Positions 16,130 through 23,728 of a stretch of DNA of 29,635 nucleotides are shown one piece after another. Numbering within the stretch: the first letter of the stretch is position 1; each line of letters begins with the position of its first letter. The translations under genes and the position numbers were made by a program. The stretch covers positions 1 through 29,635 of the forward strand of contig NZ_CALDDG010000143.1 in the NCBI RefSeq assembly GCF_937936435.1, written 5' to 3'. Source of the DNA: an uncultured Sulfuricurvum sp. GTDB lineage: Bacteria > Campylobacterota > Campylobacteria > Campylobacterales > Sulfurimonadaceae. The notes under the pieces are model-generated. The model saw nothing but the letters and a program-made list of their open reading frames with translations, was not told the origin of the DNA and ran no database searches.

Positions 16130-17232
16130 GTCATTTATACGAAAGTGAGCTCAATGCGCTCAAACGTTCGGGACGCTACCGAGAACGCAAGCTCATTGAT
16201 CCCGAGCTGATCGACGCGGCGTCGAACGATTATTTGGGATTGGCGCACAACCCGCATTTACATGCAAAGGCATGCGAGACACTATCGCATTACGACGAGC
16301 ATGCGCCGAAAGCTTCGATGCTGGTAAACGGTTATCATCCGATCCATGCGGCGTTTGAAAAAGCGCTCTGCGATGCGAACGGCTTTGAGGCTGGGATCGT
16401 GATGGGGAGCGGATTTAATGCGAATGTCGGGTTGATCGAAGCGCTGGTCCGCAAAGGGGATCTGCTGTTGATGGACGAAGAGTACCATGCCAGCGGCATC
16501 GCAGGTGCGCGGATGTGTGAGGGGGAGGTCGTTTTTTTCACCCATAACGATCCCGAGTCTCTGAAAGAGGGACTTTCGCGCGCCGGAGGGCGCCGCACGA
16601 TTGTCGCAGTAGAGGGGATCTATTCGATGGGCGGCGACCGTTTGGACCGTGATATCATCGAGCTTGCCATGGCACACGGAGCTCTTTTGATTCTAGACGA
16701 AGCGCACAGCAGCGGTGTGATCGGCGAACACTTGATGGGAATACTCGATTATTACGATATCCCTCCTACGCCGCTGATGATAAAAATGGGGACGCTAGGG
16801 AAAGCGTACGGTAGTTTCGGTGCCTATGTACTCTCATCGCAACATATCAGCGACTATCTGATCAACCGGGCCAAAAATGTGATTTACGCGACCGCTCCGT
16901 CTCTGTACGATACGGCATTGGCCCATCATGCGCTGGAGTACATTCAAACCCATGTCCAGGAGCTTAAAGCGTCGATTTCTCTGCGTCAATCGATCGTCCG
17001 CGAAGTACTTGGGATCGAGTGTGCAGGGTTAATCGTACCGATCGAGATCGGAGACAACCGCCAAGTGATGCAATGGCAAACATGGTTTCGGGAAAATCTG
17101 GGAATGCAGGTGGGCGCAATCCGCCAACCGACGGTCAAGAGGGCGATCATCCGTCTGATAATACGCTTGGATATCGAGGAGAGCGTTTTGCGCAGTGCGT
17201 GTGAGCGATTTAGAGCGATTTGGGTAAAATAG
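16126..17232 (+). CDS. bioF: 8-amino-7-oxononanoate synthase (KAPA synthase) or related alpha-oxoamine synthase
   Basis: This 368-residue PLP enzyme of the alpha-oxoamine synthase family condenses pimeloyl-ACP/CoA with alanine in biotin synthesis. It shows ASNDYLGLAHNP near the N-terminus, NGYHPIHAAFEKALCDANG, and the PLP-stacking and aspartate region LLILDEAHSSGVIGEHL. The internal aldimine lysine is Lys226 in MGTLGKAYGSFGAYV. The C-terminal part carries VGAIRQPTVKRAIIRL, in which BioF has PPTVP, a mild deviation. Overall length is slightly short for BioF (~380-390). No other biotin gene is in the window, so Kbl- or SPT-type activity is not excluded, but motif order favours BioF. Confidence 0.83.
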   Translation: MSHLYESELNALKRSGRYRERKLIDPELIDAASNDYLGLAHNPHLHAKACETLSHYDEHAPKASMLVNGYHPIHAAFEKALCDANGFEAGIVMGSGFNANVGLIEALVRKGDLLLMDEEYHASGIAGARMCEGEVVFFTHNDPESLKEGLSRAGGRRTIVAVEGIYSMGGDRLDRDIIELAMAHGALLILDEAHSSGVIGEHLMGILDYYDIPPTPLMIKMGTLGKAYGSFGAYVLSSQHISDYLINRAKNVIYATAPSLYDTALAHHALEYIQTHVQELKASISLRQSIVREVLGIECAGLIVPIEIGDNRQVMQWQTWFRENLGMQVGAIRQPTVKRAIIRLIIRLDIEESVLRSACERFRAIWVK

Positions 17233-17236
17233 CACG

Positions 17237-17935
17237 ATGAATATCATCTCTATCGACCGACTCACCATCACTCATGCGGACCGTACGGTGGTCGATATCG
17301 ATTTTGATATCCGCCGCTCTTTGGCGCTTGTCGGACAAAGCGGAAGCGGAAAGTCGTTGACTCTGAAAGCGCTTTTGGGACTTTTGGAACCGTCGTTGGA
17401 GGTTGTACTCGAAAAACGGGCTGATTTTGAGTTCAGTGCGGGAAAAACGATCGCATTGGTTCCCCAAAATCCGTTTACGGCACTTTCACCGCTGACACGG
17501 ATTAAAGATCAGATGTTTATAACGAAAGAACGTTCTTCTGAACTGTTCGATCTTTTGGGATTGGATACGGGATTGTTAAAACGTTTTCCTCCTGAACTCT
17601 CGGGAGGACAGCTGCAACGGGTCGTCGTCGCTATAGCACTGGGTTCCGATCCGAAACTATTATTGCTGGATGAACCGACGACGGCACTCGATCCGACATC
17701 AAAAGAGGTTATGATTACGTTGTTAAAAAGTTTACAGGAGAAGATGGGTTTTTCGATATTGTTCGTCACGCACGACATGGGCATCGCGGCTTCGCTCTGT
17801 GAAGAGATTTGTGTGATTAACGAAGGGAAAGTCGTCGAAAAAGGCTTGACCGCAGACGTGCTTCGAGACCCGAAAGAAGAGTACACGCGGCGTTTGATCG
17901 AAGCAGAGTTTAAAACCAGAGAATTTCGCAATTGA
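17237..17935 (+). CDS. Orphan ABC transporter ATP-binding protein (DppD/OppD/NikD type)
   Basis: This 232-residue ATPase shows Walker A GQSGSGKS, a Q-loop in LVPQNPFTALSP, the signature LSGGQLQR, Walker B LLLLDEPTTALDP and the H-loop FVTHD. The wording NPFTALSP and the LFVTHDMGIAASLCEEICVINEGKVVEKG tail are typical of peptide/nickel importer ATPases. It lacks the C-terminal oligopeptide extension, so it is shorter than DppD (~320). No permease or binding protein lies nearby. It starts five bases after bioF and has no clear ribosome site. A TAAAAT seven bases before the ATG, within the bioF end, could be a -10 box giving a nearly leaderless message. Confidence 0.85.
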   Translation: MNIISIDRLTITHADRTVVDIDFDIRRSLALVGQSGSGKSLTLKALLGLLEPSLEVVLEKRADFEFSAGKTIALVPQNPFTALSPLTRIKDQMFITKERSSELFDLLGLDTGLLKRFPPELSGGQLQRVVVAIALGSDPKLLLLDEPTTALDPTSKEVMITLLKSLQEKMGFSILFVTHDMGIAASLCEEICVINEGKVVEKGLTADVLRDPKEEYTRRLIEAEFKTREFRN

Positions 17936-17942
17936 ATCATTA

Positions 17943-17948
17943 TATAAT
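17943..17948 (+). promoter_or_regulatory. -10 box of the PBP1A gene
   Basis: TATAAT in the AT-rich stretch between the ABC ATPase stop and the next ATG at 17976. A ribosome site AAGGA follows at about 17966, so the leader is short. Confidence 0.5.
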
Positions 17949-17975
17949 TCGGTTAACGTACCTTCAAGGACAAAA

Positions 17976-19940
17976 ATGAAAAAATATTTATGGATAATGT
18001 TAGGGATCATCGTCGTGATTCCTGTGGGTTTTTTGGGGTACATCATATACTCTTTCGAATATGAGACGCAGAGACTGATCAATTATCAACCCCGCCTGAC
18101 AACGGAAGTATATGACCGAAACGGAAACAAGATCGCCAATCTTTTCAGCGATGAGCACCGTTACTACGTATCGTATGCCAATATCCCTCCCCGTTTGATC
18201 GAAGCATTGCTGGCGATCGAAGATACAACCTTTTTTGAACATCACGGGGTTAATCCGGATGCGATTATGCGGGCGATCATCAAAGACGTCACTGCCGGAA
18301 AACTGAAAGAGGGAGCCAGTACGATCACGCAGCAGCTGGTCAAAAATACCCTTCTGACCCGTGAGAAAAAACTTTCCCGCAAATTCAAAGAGGTTCTTTA
18401 TGCCATCCGTATCGAACAGGAGTTGACGAAAGAGCAGATTTTGGAACGCTATTTCAATGAGATTTATCTCGGACACGGTTACTACGGGATCAAAACGGCA
18501 GCAGACGGCTATTTTCGCAAACCGCTCAAAGAGTTGAGTCTTAAAGAGATGGCGATGCTTGTAGGGCTTCCGAAAGCACCGAATTTTTATTCACCGACGA
18601 AAAACTATGAACTCTGTCTCGGACGTGCGAACCGTGTTATCGGCCGGATGTTTGAGCTAGGCTGGATCGATCAAGCGACGTATGACAAAGCGACTCAGGA
18701 ACGTCCGAAGGTGTACAACGATACGTTGAGCAAAAATTCAGGGCCCTATGTTATCGACGAAGTTATGCGTCAGCTCGGAGATGCGTTTCCCGATATCCGC
18801 AGCGGCGGATACAAGATTTATACGACGATTGATATGAGATTGCAAGAATCTGGATATAAAGCGCTTCAATCAGGACGTGAAGAGATTATAAAACGGGCTC
18901 AGGAAGCGGGTGCACTGGATGAGAACATCCAAAAAGAGCTTAATGGTGCCTTGATCAGTCTCGATCCGTATACGGGTGAAGTATTGGCTATGGTCGGAGG
19001 ATACGATTATTCTTTGAGCCCGTTTAACCGTGTAACACAGGCGAAACGGCAACCCGGATCGGCGTTCAAACCGTTTTTGTATCAGGTAGCGCTTGACAGC
19101 GGGATGTCTCCCGCTTCTCTGGTACCGGATATCGCACGTACCTACTCGTATGGCGGAGAAGACGGAGAAGAGAAGGTCTGGCAGCCTAAAAACTATAAAA
19201 ATGAGTACAAAGGGATGGTTACGATCCGTGATGCTCTAACCCATTCGCGTAACCTTGCGACGATCAATATGGTAAGCGATATCGGCTTCGGCAAAATCAC
19301 CGGTGGGCTCCGAAAATACGGAATCGTTGAGAATCTTCCGCCTGATTTATCGATTGCACTGGGAACGATCTCTTTGTCACCGTTTGAATTGGCGAAATAC
19401 TATACGATGTTTGCGAGCGGAGGGGCATTGACCAATCCTATTTTGATTCGTCAGGTCATTACGCCCAAAGGGGAGACGATCCGCTATGAAAACAAAAGCC
19501 GCCAGGTCAATACCCCTGAACAGATCTACCTGATGACGTCGATCTTGCAAGATGTCGTCCGCCACGGTACCGGAACCAATGCCCGTGTAGCAGGGATCGA
19601 GATCGCCGGAAAAACGGGAACGACCAATAAAAACGTCGATGCATGGTTTGCGGGATACTCTCCGAGCGTCGAGACGATCGTCTGGTTCGGGCATGATAAC
19701 AATACGCCGATGCGCCGAAGCGAGACCGGAGGACGCGCTGCCGCTCCGGTATTTCGATATTTTTACGAAGATCTTTTGCGTATTTATCCAAATACGAAAC
19801 GTACTTTTGATGTTCCGGCCGGTGTTTACCGCGCTCCGACGGATGATGCGAACGATACGGAAGCCTTTACCGATACCTCTACCGCACCGGATGCGACGCA
19901 GGAAAATGCACCGAAAACGGAAGAAAAGTTACTTTTCTAA
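17976..19940 (+). CDS. mrcA: Class A penicillin-binding protein 1A (peptidoglycan glycosyltransferase/transpeptidase)
   Basis: This 654-residue protein has an N-terminal membrane anchor (about 5-27). The GT51 glycosyltransferase domain (about 45-230) has catalytic Glu82 in AIEDTTFFEHHGV and the motif GASTITQQLVKN. The transpeptidase domain (about 300-610) has nucleophile Ser362 in RQPGSAFKPF (SxxK), SRN in THSRNLATINM, and KTGTT starting at Lys546. The C-terminal tail is Thr/Asp/Glu-rich and probably disordered. It polymerises and crosslinks peptidoglycan in the periplasm. Its last four bases overlap the 3' end of the convergent dedA-like gene. Confidence 0.95.
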   Translation: MKKYLWIMLGIIVVIPVGFLGYIIYSFEYETQRLINYQPRLTTEVYDRNGNKIANLFSDEHRYYVSYANIPPRLIEALLAIEDTTFFEHHGVNPDAIMRAIIKDVTAGKLKEGASTITQQLVKNTLLTREKKLSRKFKEVLYAIRIEQELTKEQILERYFNEIYLGHGYYGIKTAADGYFRKPLKELSLKEMAMLVGLPKAPNFYSPTKNYELCLGRANRVIGRMFELGWIDQATYDKATQERPKVYNDTLSKNSGPYVIDEVMRQLGDAFPDIRSGGYKIYTTIDMRLQESGYKALQSGREEIIKRAQEAGALDENIQKELNGALISLDPYTGEVLAMVGGYDYSLSPFNRVTQAKRQPGSAFKPFLYQVALDSGMSPASLVPDIARTYSYGGEDGEEKVWQPKNYKNEYKGMVTIRDALTHSRNLATINMVSDIGFGKITGGLRKYGIVENLPPDLSIALGTISLSPFELAKYYTMFASGGALTNPILIRQVITPKGETIRYENKSRQVNTPEQIYLMTSILQDVVRHGTGTNARVAGIEIAGKTGTTNKNVDAWFAGYSPSVETIVWFGHDNNTPMRRSETGGRAAAPVFRYFYEDLLRIYPNTKRTFDVPAGVYRAPTDDANDTEAFTDTSTAPDATQENAPKTEEKLLF

Positions 19941-20500
19941 CGTCTCTTTTTGGTTGCCTGAGAGAGATAAAACCATATGCTTCCGCCGATAAGAATCAAA
20001 GCGATCGGAGCGAGATAGGGTTTTCCGGCAACCAGTTTATACCCCTCGATAAGTACACCGCCGAAGAGATAGCTTCCCCCTCCGACGACGATTGCCCAAA
20101 TCAATGCGCCTAAAGCATTGTAAGCGCTGAATTTCCAAAAATCGTATTTGGTCAATCCCACCGCCAGAGGAACGAGAGTTTTAAGGCCGTAGATGAATTT
20201 TTTCATGATGATGATCCACGAACCGTGACGTTTAAGGAGGAGATGAGAGAAAGCGAGCTTGCGGCGATGTTTTTTAAAATATTCCATCATCTCACGTTTG
20301 TGGTAACGGGACATATACAAAAGGAGCGAGTCTCCGATAAAATTTGCGGCAAAGGCAATCGCGATAGCGATGCTTAAATCCATTTTACCCATAAAACTGA
20401 GTACTCCGGCTCCGATGAGCGCAACCATGCCGCCGCCGAGCGAATAGAGAAAAACGACCGCGTAACCGTACGTCGAGAGGTTGTTGAGCATATCATCCAT
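19937..20500 (-). CDS. DedA-family membrane protein with Lys in place of conserved Arg residues
   Basis: This 187-residue membrane protein of the DedA/SNARE-associated (VTT) family has an N-terminal re-entrant region (LGGGMVALIGAGVLSFMG), then AANFIGDSLLLYMSRYHKR. The hallmark segment KKFIYGLKTLVPLAVGLTKYDFWKF follows, then further helices and a basic tail (TKKRR). DedA proteins act as undecaprenyl-phosphate or phospholipid translocases/scramblases, or affect membrane potential. In the usual GRFIPGxRT motif both arginines are replaced here by Lys101 and Lys107. It lies 14 bases downstream of uvrB and shares its transcript. The AAGGAT ribosome site overlaps the uvrB stop region. Confidence 0.85.
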   Translation of the reverse strand: MDDMLNNLSTYGYAVVFLYSLGGGMVALIGAGVLSFMGKMDLSIAIAIAFAANFIGDSLLLYMSRYHKREMMEYFKKHRRKLAFSHLLLKRHGSWIIIMKKFIYGLKTLVPLAVGLTKYDFWKFSAYNALGALIWAIVVGGGSYLFGGVLIEGYKLVAGKPYLAPIALILIGGSIWFYLSQATKKRR

Positions 20501-20514
20501 AGTAATGTGTATCC

Positions 20515-22488
20515 TTATAATTTGCGAATTTTAGCGATTTCGTCCCGAAGCCGTGCCGCTTCTTCGAACTCCAGCTTTTTGGCGGCTTCTTTCATTTTGG
20601 CGGTGAGTTCTTCGACCAGTTTTTTCCGTTCCGCCGCAGGAAGCGTTTTTGCCTTTTTGGATCGGTTGTAGAGCTCGGCAGGGTCTTCGAGCTTGAGATT
20701 CTCGTCTAAAGAGCGTTTGGTAGTCGTCGGAGTGATGCCGTGCTCTTGGTTATACGCCTCTTGCAGGGCACGTCGTTTGGTTGTCGTATCGATTGCACGT
20801 TCCATCGATCCGGTTATTTTTTGAGCATAGAGCAATACCCGTCCGTGTTCGTTCCGTGCCGCTCGTCCGATGGTTTGGATGAGCGATGTTTCCGAGCGCA
20901 AGAATCCCTCTTTATCTGCATCCAAGATGGCGACGAGACTCACTTCCGGTAAATCCAGTCCTTCTCTTAGGAGGTTGATTCCGATCAAGACGTCGAAGTC
21001 GCCGACGCGAAGTCCTCGGATGATTTGATTGCGCTCGATGGCATCGATCTCAGAGTGCATGTATTGCACCCGTATCCCCAGATCTGCAAGGTATTTAGTA
21101 AGGGCTTCGGCCATTTTTTTCGTGAGTACGGTAACGAGAACCCGATCCCCGAGTGCCACCGTTTTTTTGATCTCATCATGGAGATCTTCGACCTGATTGT
21201 CGCTCGGTTTGATCGTGATGATCGGATCGAGTAATCCCGTTGGACGGATAATCTGATGGGCTAGGGTAGTACTGACGTCGAGTTCCTGTGCGGAAGGAGT
21301 TGCGGAGACGAACATATAATGGGGCGCTTTGTTCATAAACTCATCGATCATCAGCGGTCGGTTGTCCAATGCGCTCGGCAGACGGAATCCGTATTCGACG
21401 AGTACCTCTTTGCGGCTTCGATCTCCCGCAAACATCCCGCGAAACTGCGGAAGACTGACGTGGCTTTCATCGACGATGATCAGATATTTGTCGTGATGGA
21501 GAGCAAAATAATCCAGAAGCGTATAGGGAGCTTCACCCGGTTTTTTGTCGGTCAGATGGCGGGAGTAGTTTTCGATTCCCTTACACATCCCCGTCGCTTG
21601 CAGCATCTCGAGATCAAATTCGCATCGCTGTTTGAGCCGCTGAGCCTCGACGATTTTGCCCTGTTTGTCGAGTTCGGCCAATCGTTCTCCCAGCTCGTCT
21701 TCGATCCGTTTGATCGCACGGGCGAGTTTTTCCTGTCCGACGGCGAATTGACTGGTGGCGTAGATCGTGATAGTTTCGATGGTCTCGACGACCGAGTTGT
21801 TCAGCGGTTCGAAAAGGGCGAGCCGTTCTACCTCATCGCCGAAAAACTCGATTCTAAGCGCTTGATCCTGCCAGTAGGGGGGATAGATATCGACGACTTC
21901 GCCGTTGACTCTGAAATGTCCTCCGTCGAAATAGCTGTCATTGCGGGCATATCCCATTTCGACGAGGCGCAAAAGGAGCTTTTTTTGGTTCATTTCGTCG
22001 CCGAGTGCGATGACTTGAACCATCTTTTCGTACTCTTCCGGATCTCCGAGTCCGTAGTTGGCAGAGACCGAAGCGACGACGATGACATCGTCATAGCTTA
22101 GAAGATTGGCCGTTGCCGAGAGGCGTAAACGCTCCAACTCGTCATTGATCGAGCTGTCTTTTTCGATGAAGAGGTCTTGACGGGGAATATAGGCTTCGGG
22201 CTGATAGTAATCGTAGTAGCTGATGAAATACTCGACATGGTTTTCGGGAAAGAAACTTTTAAACTCGCTGTAGAGCTGTGCTGCGAGGGTCTTGTTATGG
22301 GTCATGATGATCGTCGGAAGCTGTACCGTTTCGATCACCTTTGCCATCGTATAGGTCTTACCGCTTCCGGTTACCCCCTCTAGGGCGACGTAGCGCTCAC
22401 CCCGTTTGATACCGGAGGCTAATGCATCGATAGCAACGGGCTGATCGCCGGCGGGTTGGTACGGAGTATGGACTTTAAAAATCGGCAA
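20515..22488 (-). CDS. uvrB: Excinuclease ABC subunit B
   Basis: This 657-residue UvrB is near the usual length. Walker A is GVTGSGKTYT, and the beta-hairpin inserted into DNA is in YYDYYQPEAYIPRQD. Helicase motifs include DESHVSLPQFRGMF, SATPSAQEL, GINLLREGLDLPE and QTIGRAARN. A C-terminal UVR domain (EFEEAARLRDEI) binds UvrC. It verifies damage in nucleotide excision repair. The start is a TTG at 22488, with AGGG seven bases upstream and an in-frame stop (TGA) shortly before, so no longer ATG start exists. A TATAAT promoter lies directly upstream, and a dedA-like gene follows. Confidence 0.97.
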   Translation of the reverse strand: MPIFKVHTPYQPAGDQPVAIDALASGIKRGERYVALEGVTGSGKTYTMAKVIETVQLPTIIMTHNKTLAAQLYSEFKSFFPENHVEYFISYYDYYQPEAYIPRQDLFIEKDSSINDELERLRLSATANLLSYDDVIVVASVSANYGLGDPEEYEKMVQVIALGDEMNQKKLLLRLVEMGYARNDSYFDGGHFRVNGEVVDIYPPYWQDQALRIEFFGDEVERLALFEPLNNSVVETIETITIYATSQFAVGQEKLARAIKRIEDELGERLAELDKQGKIVEAQRLKQRCEFDLEMLQATGMCKGIENYSRHLTDKKPGEAPYTLLDYFALHHDKYLIIVDESHVSLPQFRGMFAGDRSRKEVLVEYGFRLPSALDNRPLMIDEFMNKAPHYMFVSATPSAQELDVSTTLAHQIIRPTGLLDPIITIKPSDNQVEDLHDEIKKTVALGDRVLVTVLTKKMAEALTKYLADLGIRVQYMHSEIDAIERNQIIRGLRVGDFDVLIGINLLREGLDLPEVSLVAILDADKEGFLRSETSLIQTIGRAARNEHGRVLLYAQKITGSMERAIDTTTKRRALQEAYNQEHGITPTTTKRSLDENLKLEDPAELYNRSKKAKTLPAAERKKLVEELTAKMKEAAKKLEFEEAARLRDEIAKIRKL

Positions 22489-22515
22489 TGGATGACCCTG
22501 ATATCAATATGCGAA

Positions 22516-22521
22516 ATTATA
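22516..22521 (-). promoter_or_regulatory. -10 box of uvrB
   Basis: On the minus strand CCGCTATAATTTCGC contains a perfect TATAAT about 28 bases before the TTG start of uvrB. No -35 was recognised. No SOS-like palindrome was recognised by eye. Confidence 0.6.
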
Positions 22522-22540
22522 GCGGAAAAGCTGTTTGGTT

Positions 22541-22996
22541 TTAATCGACCTCAGGTGATGTAATAGCCTTTGGCAGTTCGATCCACAGGGCTCTAAGAGA
22601 GAGTTCAAGGTCATAAATAAACAGGAAAAGAGACACTATCAGACTGATAATGCTGGAAATAAATAAAAAGATGAGGACGTAAGTCATGTTGAAATGGTAC
22701 AGAGCCGACCCGAAGAGGCTGATAATAATAAAGGAGACCAGTAAAACGCTCAGTACCGCCATGAAATTACTGCTTTTGACGACTTTGGCCCGAAGGGAAA
22801 GTATTTTGAGCTCTTCTAAAATCCGTATACCGTCTTCTTCCGAGGAGCTACGGTATTCGACCGAGAGCTGGCGGGTACGGTCGACGATACGCCCGAAACG
22901 GTTGGTGAGGCTTAGGAGGATCAGTCCGATCCCTGAAATCATAATAACGGGTCCGATGGCCAACTGTAATGTATCGATGAGATTCGTCAGCAGCAT
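22541..22996 (-). CDS. DUF2721-like membrane protein
   Basis: This 151-residue membrane protein has an N-terminal hydrophobic segment (about 9-28, IGPVIMISGIGLILLSL). A conserved-looking cytoplasmic stretch follows (NRFGRIVDRTRQL, then RILEELKILSLRAKVVK). Two more membrane segments lie at about 78-98 and 105-127. The pattern of NRxxRIVDRxR after the first helix matches the DUF2721 family, whose function is unknown. The ATG at 22996 is preferred over the longer frame from 23059 because AAAGGA precedes it and because a TATAAT box lies inside the longer frame. It is separated from uvrB by 52 bases holding the uvrB promoter. Confidence 0.8.
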   Translation of the reverse strand: MLLTNLIDTLQLAIGPVIMISGIGLILLSLTNRFGRIVDRTRQLSVEYRSSSEEDGIRILEELKILSLRAKVVKSSNFMAVLSVLLVSFIIISLFGSALYHFNMTYVLIFLFISSIISLIVSLFLFIYDLELSLRALWIELPKAITSPEVD

Positions 22997-23026
22997 ATCA
23001 TTCCTTTGGGTCAATTTTTCGGTTAC

Positions 23027-23032
23027 ATTATA
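23027..23032 (-). promoter_or_regulatory. -10 box of the DUF2721-like gene
   Basis: On the minus strand CCGCTATAATGT lies 30 bases upstream of the ATG at 22996. Its position within the extended open frame is evidence for the shorter protein. Confidence 0.55.
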
Positions 23033-23075
23033 GCGGATTTGGCGTGTCCGATTTGTCAAGAAAGAGAATCCCTTC

Positions 23076-23093
23076 TAGCTCTATCATGAGCTA
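23076..23093. promoter_or_regulatory. Inverted repeat upstream of the coiled-coil gene, possible operator
   Basis: TAGCTC and GAGCTA are perfect six-base arms with a six-base spacer. The repeat is centred about 20 bases before the TAAAAT box at 23102, so it overlaps the expected -35 region. It could also be a chance palindrome. Confidence 0.35.
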
Positions 23094-23101
23094 AACTGTG
23101 T

Positions 23102-23107
23102 TAAAAT
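23102..23107 (+). promoter_or_regulatory. -10 box of the small coiled-coil gene
   Basis: TAAAAT in TGTGTTAAAATGGC lies 33 bases before the ATG at 23141. It departs from TATAAT by one base and resembles other Campylobacterota -10 boxes. Confidence 0.45.
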
Positions 23108-23140
23108 GGCGGCATACAACATCCTTACCGAAGGTTCATC

Positions 23141-23413
23141 ATGTTATTCAATCCGACACCGCTCGAAAAACTAACGACGTTAACGACCGATTTGACCCAG
23201 CGTTACCGTACATTGGAACAGGAACTGGAAACACTCCGTGCCGAAATCGTCTCCGTTCGTGCGCACGAAACCGGAAAAGACGGCGAGATCGAACGTTTAA
23301 GCGCTGCATTGGCGGCAAAGGACGAAGAGATTAAAATGTATACGGAAGAGTTGAGCGCAAAAGATGCCGAGATCGAAGCGATTGTTGCCAAAATCGAAAG
23401 TCTGTTGGCATAA
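23141..23413 (+). CDS. Small coiled-coil protein, function unknown
   Basis: This 90-residue protein is almost entirely alpha-helical coiled coil from about residue 10 to the end. It has regular Leu/Ile spacing and a short internal repeat (AAKDEEIK at about 58-65 and SAKDAEIE at about 71-78). It has no signal peptide and no membrane segment. GAAGG lies about seven bases before the ATG. It is followed three bases after its stop by a 73-residue protein, and the two are probably made together. Size and structure recall ZapB-like division proteins, but no specific motif proves this. Confidence 0.75.
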   Translation: MLFNPTPLEKLTTLTTDLTQRYRTLEQELETLRAEIVSVRAHETGKDGEIERLSAALAAKDEEIKMYTEELSAKDAEIEAIVAKIESLLA

Positions 23414-23416
23414 AGC

Positions 23417-23638
23417 GTGAAAACCAAAGTTACCCTGACACTCAATGCAAAGCGTTACGATATTGACGTGGAAGAAGATTTTGCCCGTTTTTTAACGGCG
23501 CAGATGAGAGAAGATTTTGATGTCAGCGGAAACAACGATATCAAACTGCTATTGCAAGCCTATGTCCGTAAGAGCTTTACTTTATATGAACAAGAGAAAC
23601 AAATTCTCCAACTAATCGATTCTCTGCAAAACAGTTAA
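23417..23638 (+). CDS. Small conserved-looking protein, possible ZapA-like partner
   Basis: This 73-residue soluble protein starts with GTG three bases after the preceding stop; no closer ATG exists in frame before residue 30. It begins with a beta-strand pair (KVTLTLNAKRYDIDV) and continues with helices (EDFARFLTAQMREDF and IKLLLQAYVRKSFTLYEQEKQILQLIDSL). The beginning resembles the ZapA N-terminus (strand, N-x-K/R-x-Y, strand), and pairing with a coiled-coil protein would suit a ZapA/ZapB-like pair. This is a weak resemblance and I do not assign a function. Confidence 0.65.
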   Translation: MKTKVTLTLNAKRYDIDVEEDFARFLTAQMREDFDVSGNNDIKLLLQAYVRKSFTLYEQEKQILQLIDSLQNS

Positions 23639-23641
23639 TTA

Positions 23642-23663
23642 CTCCACAATCTCTTCACAATCA
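23642..23663 (+). promoter_or_regulatory. Tandem 11-bp direct repeats, possible response-regulator site
   Basis: CTCCACAATCT is followed immediately by CTTCACAATCA; nine of eleven positions agree, with exactly one helical turn between the units. They end five bases before a TATACT box, covering the -35 position, as expected for an activator that contacts RNA polymerase. Confidence 0.4.
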
Positions 23664-23668
23664 CTTTT

Positions 23669-23674
23669 TATACT
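23669..23674 (+). promoter_or_regulatory. -10 box of the secreted protein/cytochrome c pair
   Basis: TATACT in CTTTTTATACTGC, 55 bases before the ATG at 23729. The region between holds the ribosome site AAGGAG at 23717. Confidence 0.45.
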
Positions 23675-23728
23675 GCTCTCATCCAAAGAGAATCTTCCTA
23701 GAAAGAGTCTCGAAAAAAGGAGTTGAAG

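Noticed and set aside
19930..19945. Terminator between the PBP1A and dedA-like genes
   Set aside because: The two genes overlap by four bases and no hairpin with a T-run was found around the junction.
21319..22101. Open frame of 260 codons on the plus strand
   Set aside because: Antisense to uvrB, which is unmistakable; its composition is shadow-like and it has no ribosome site.
22997..23059. 21-residue N-terminal extension of the DUF2721-like protein
   Set aside because: It contains the probable -10 box and lacks a ribosome site, while AAAGGA precedes the ATG at 22996.
23098..23334. Open frame of 78 codons overlapping the coiled-coil gene
   Set aside because: It starts at the promoter itself, is in another frame, and its Arg/Thr-rich sequence looks like a shadow.
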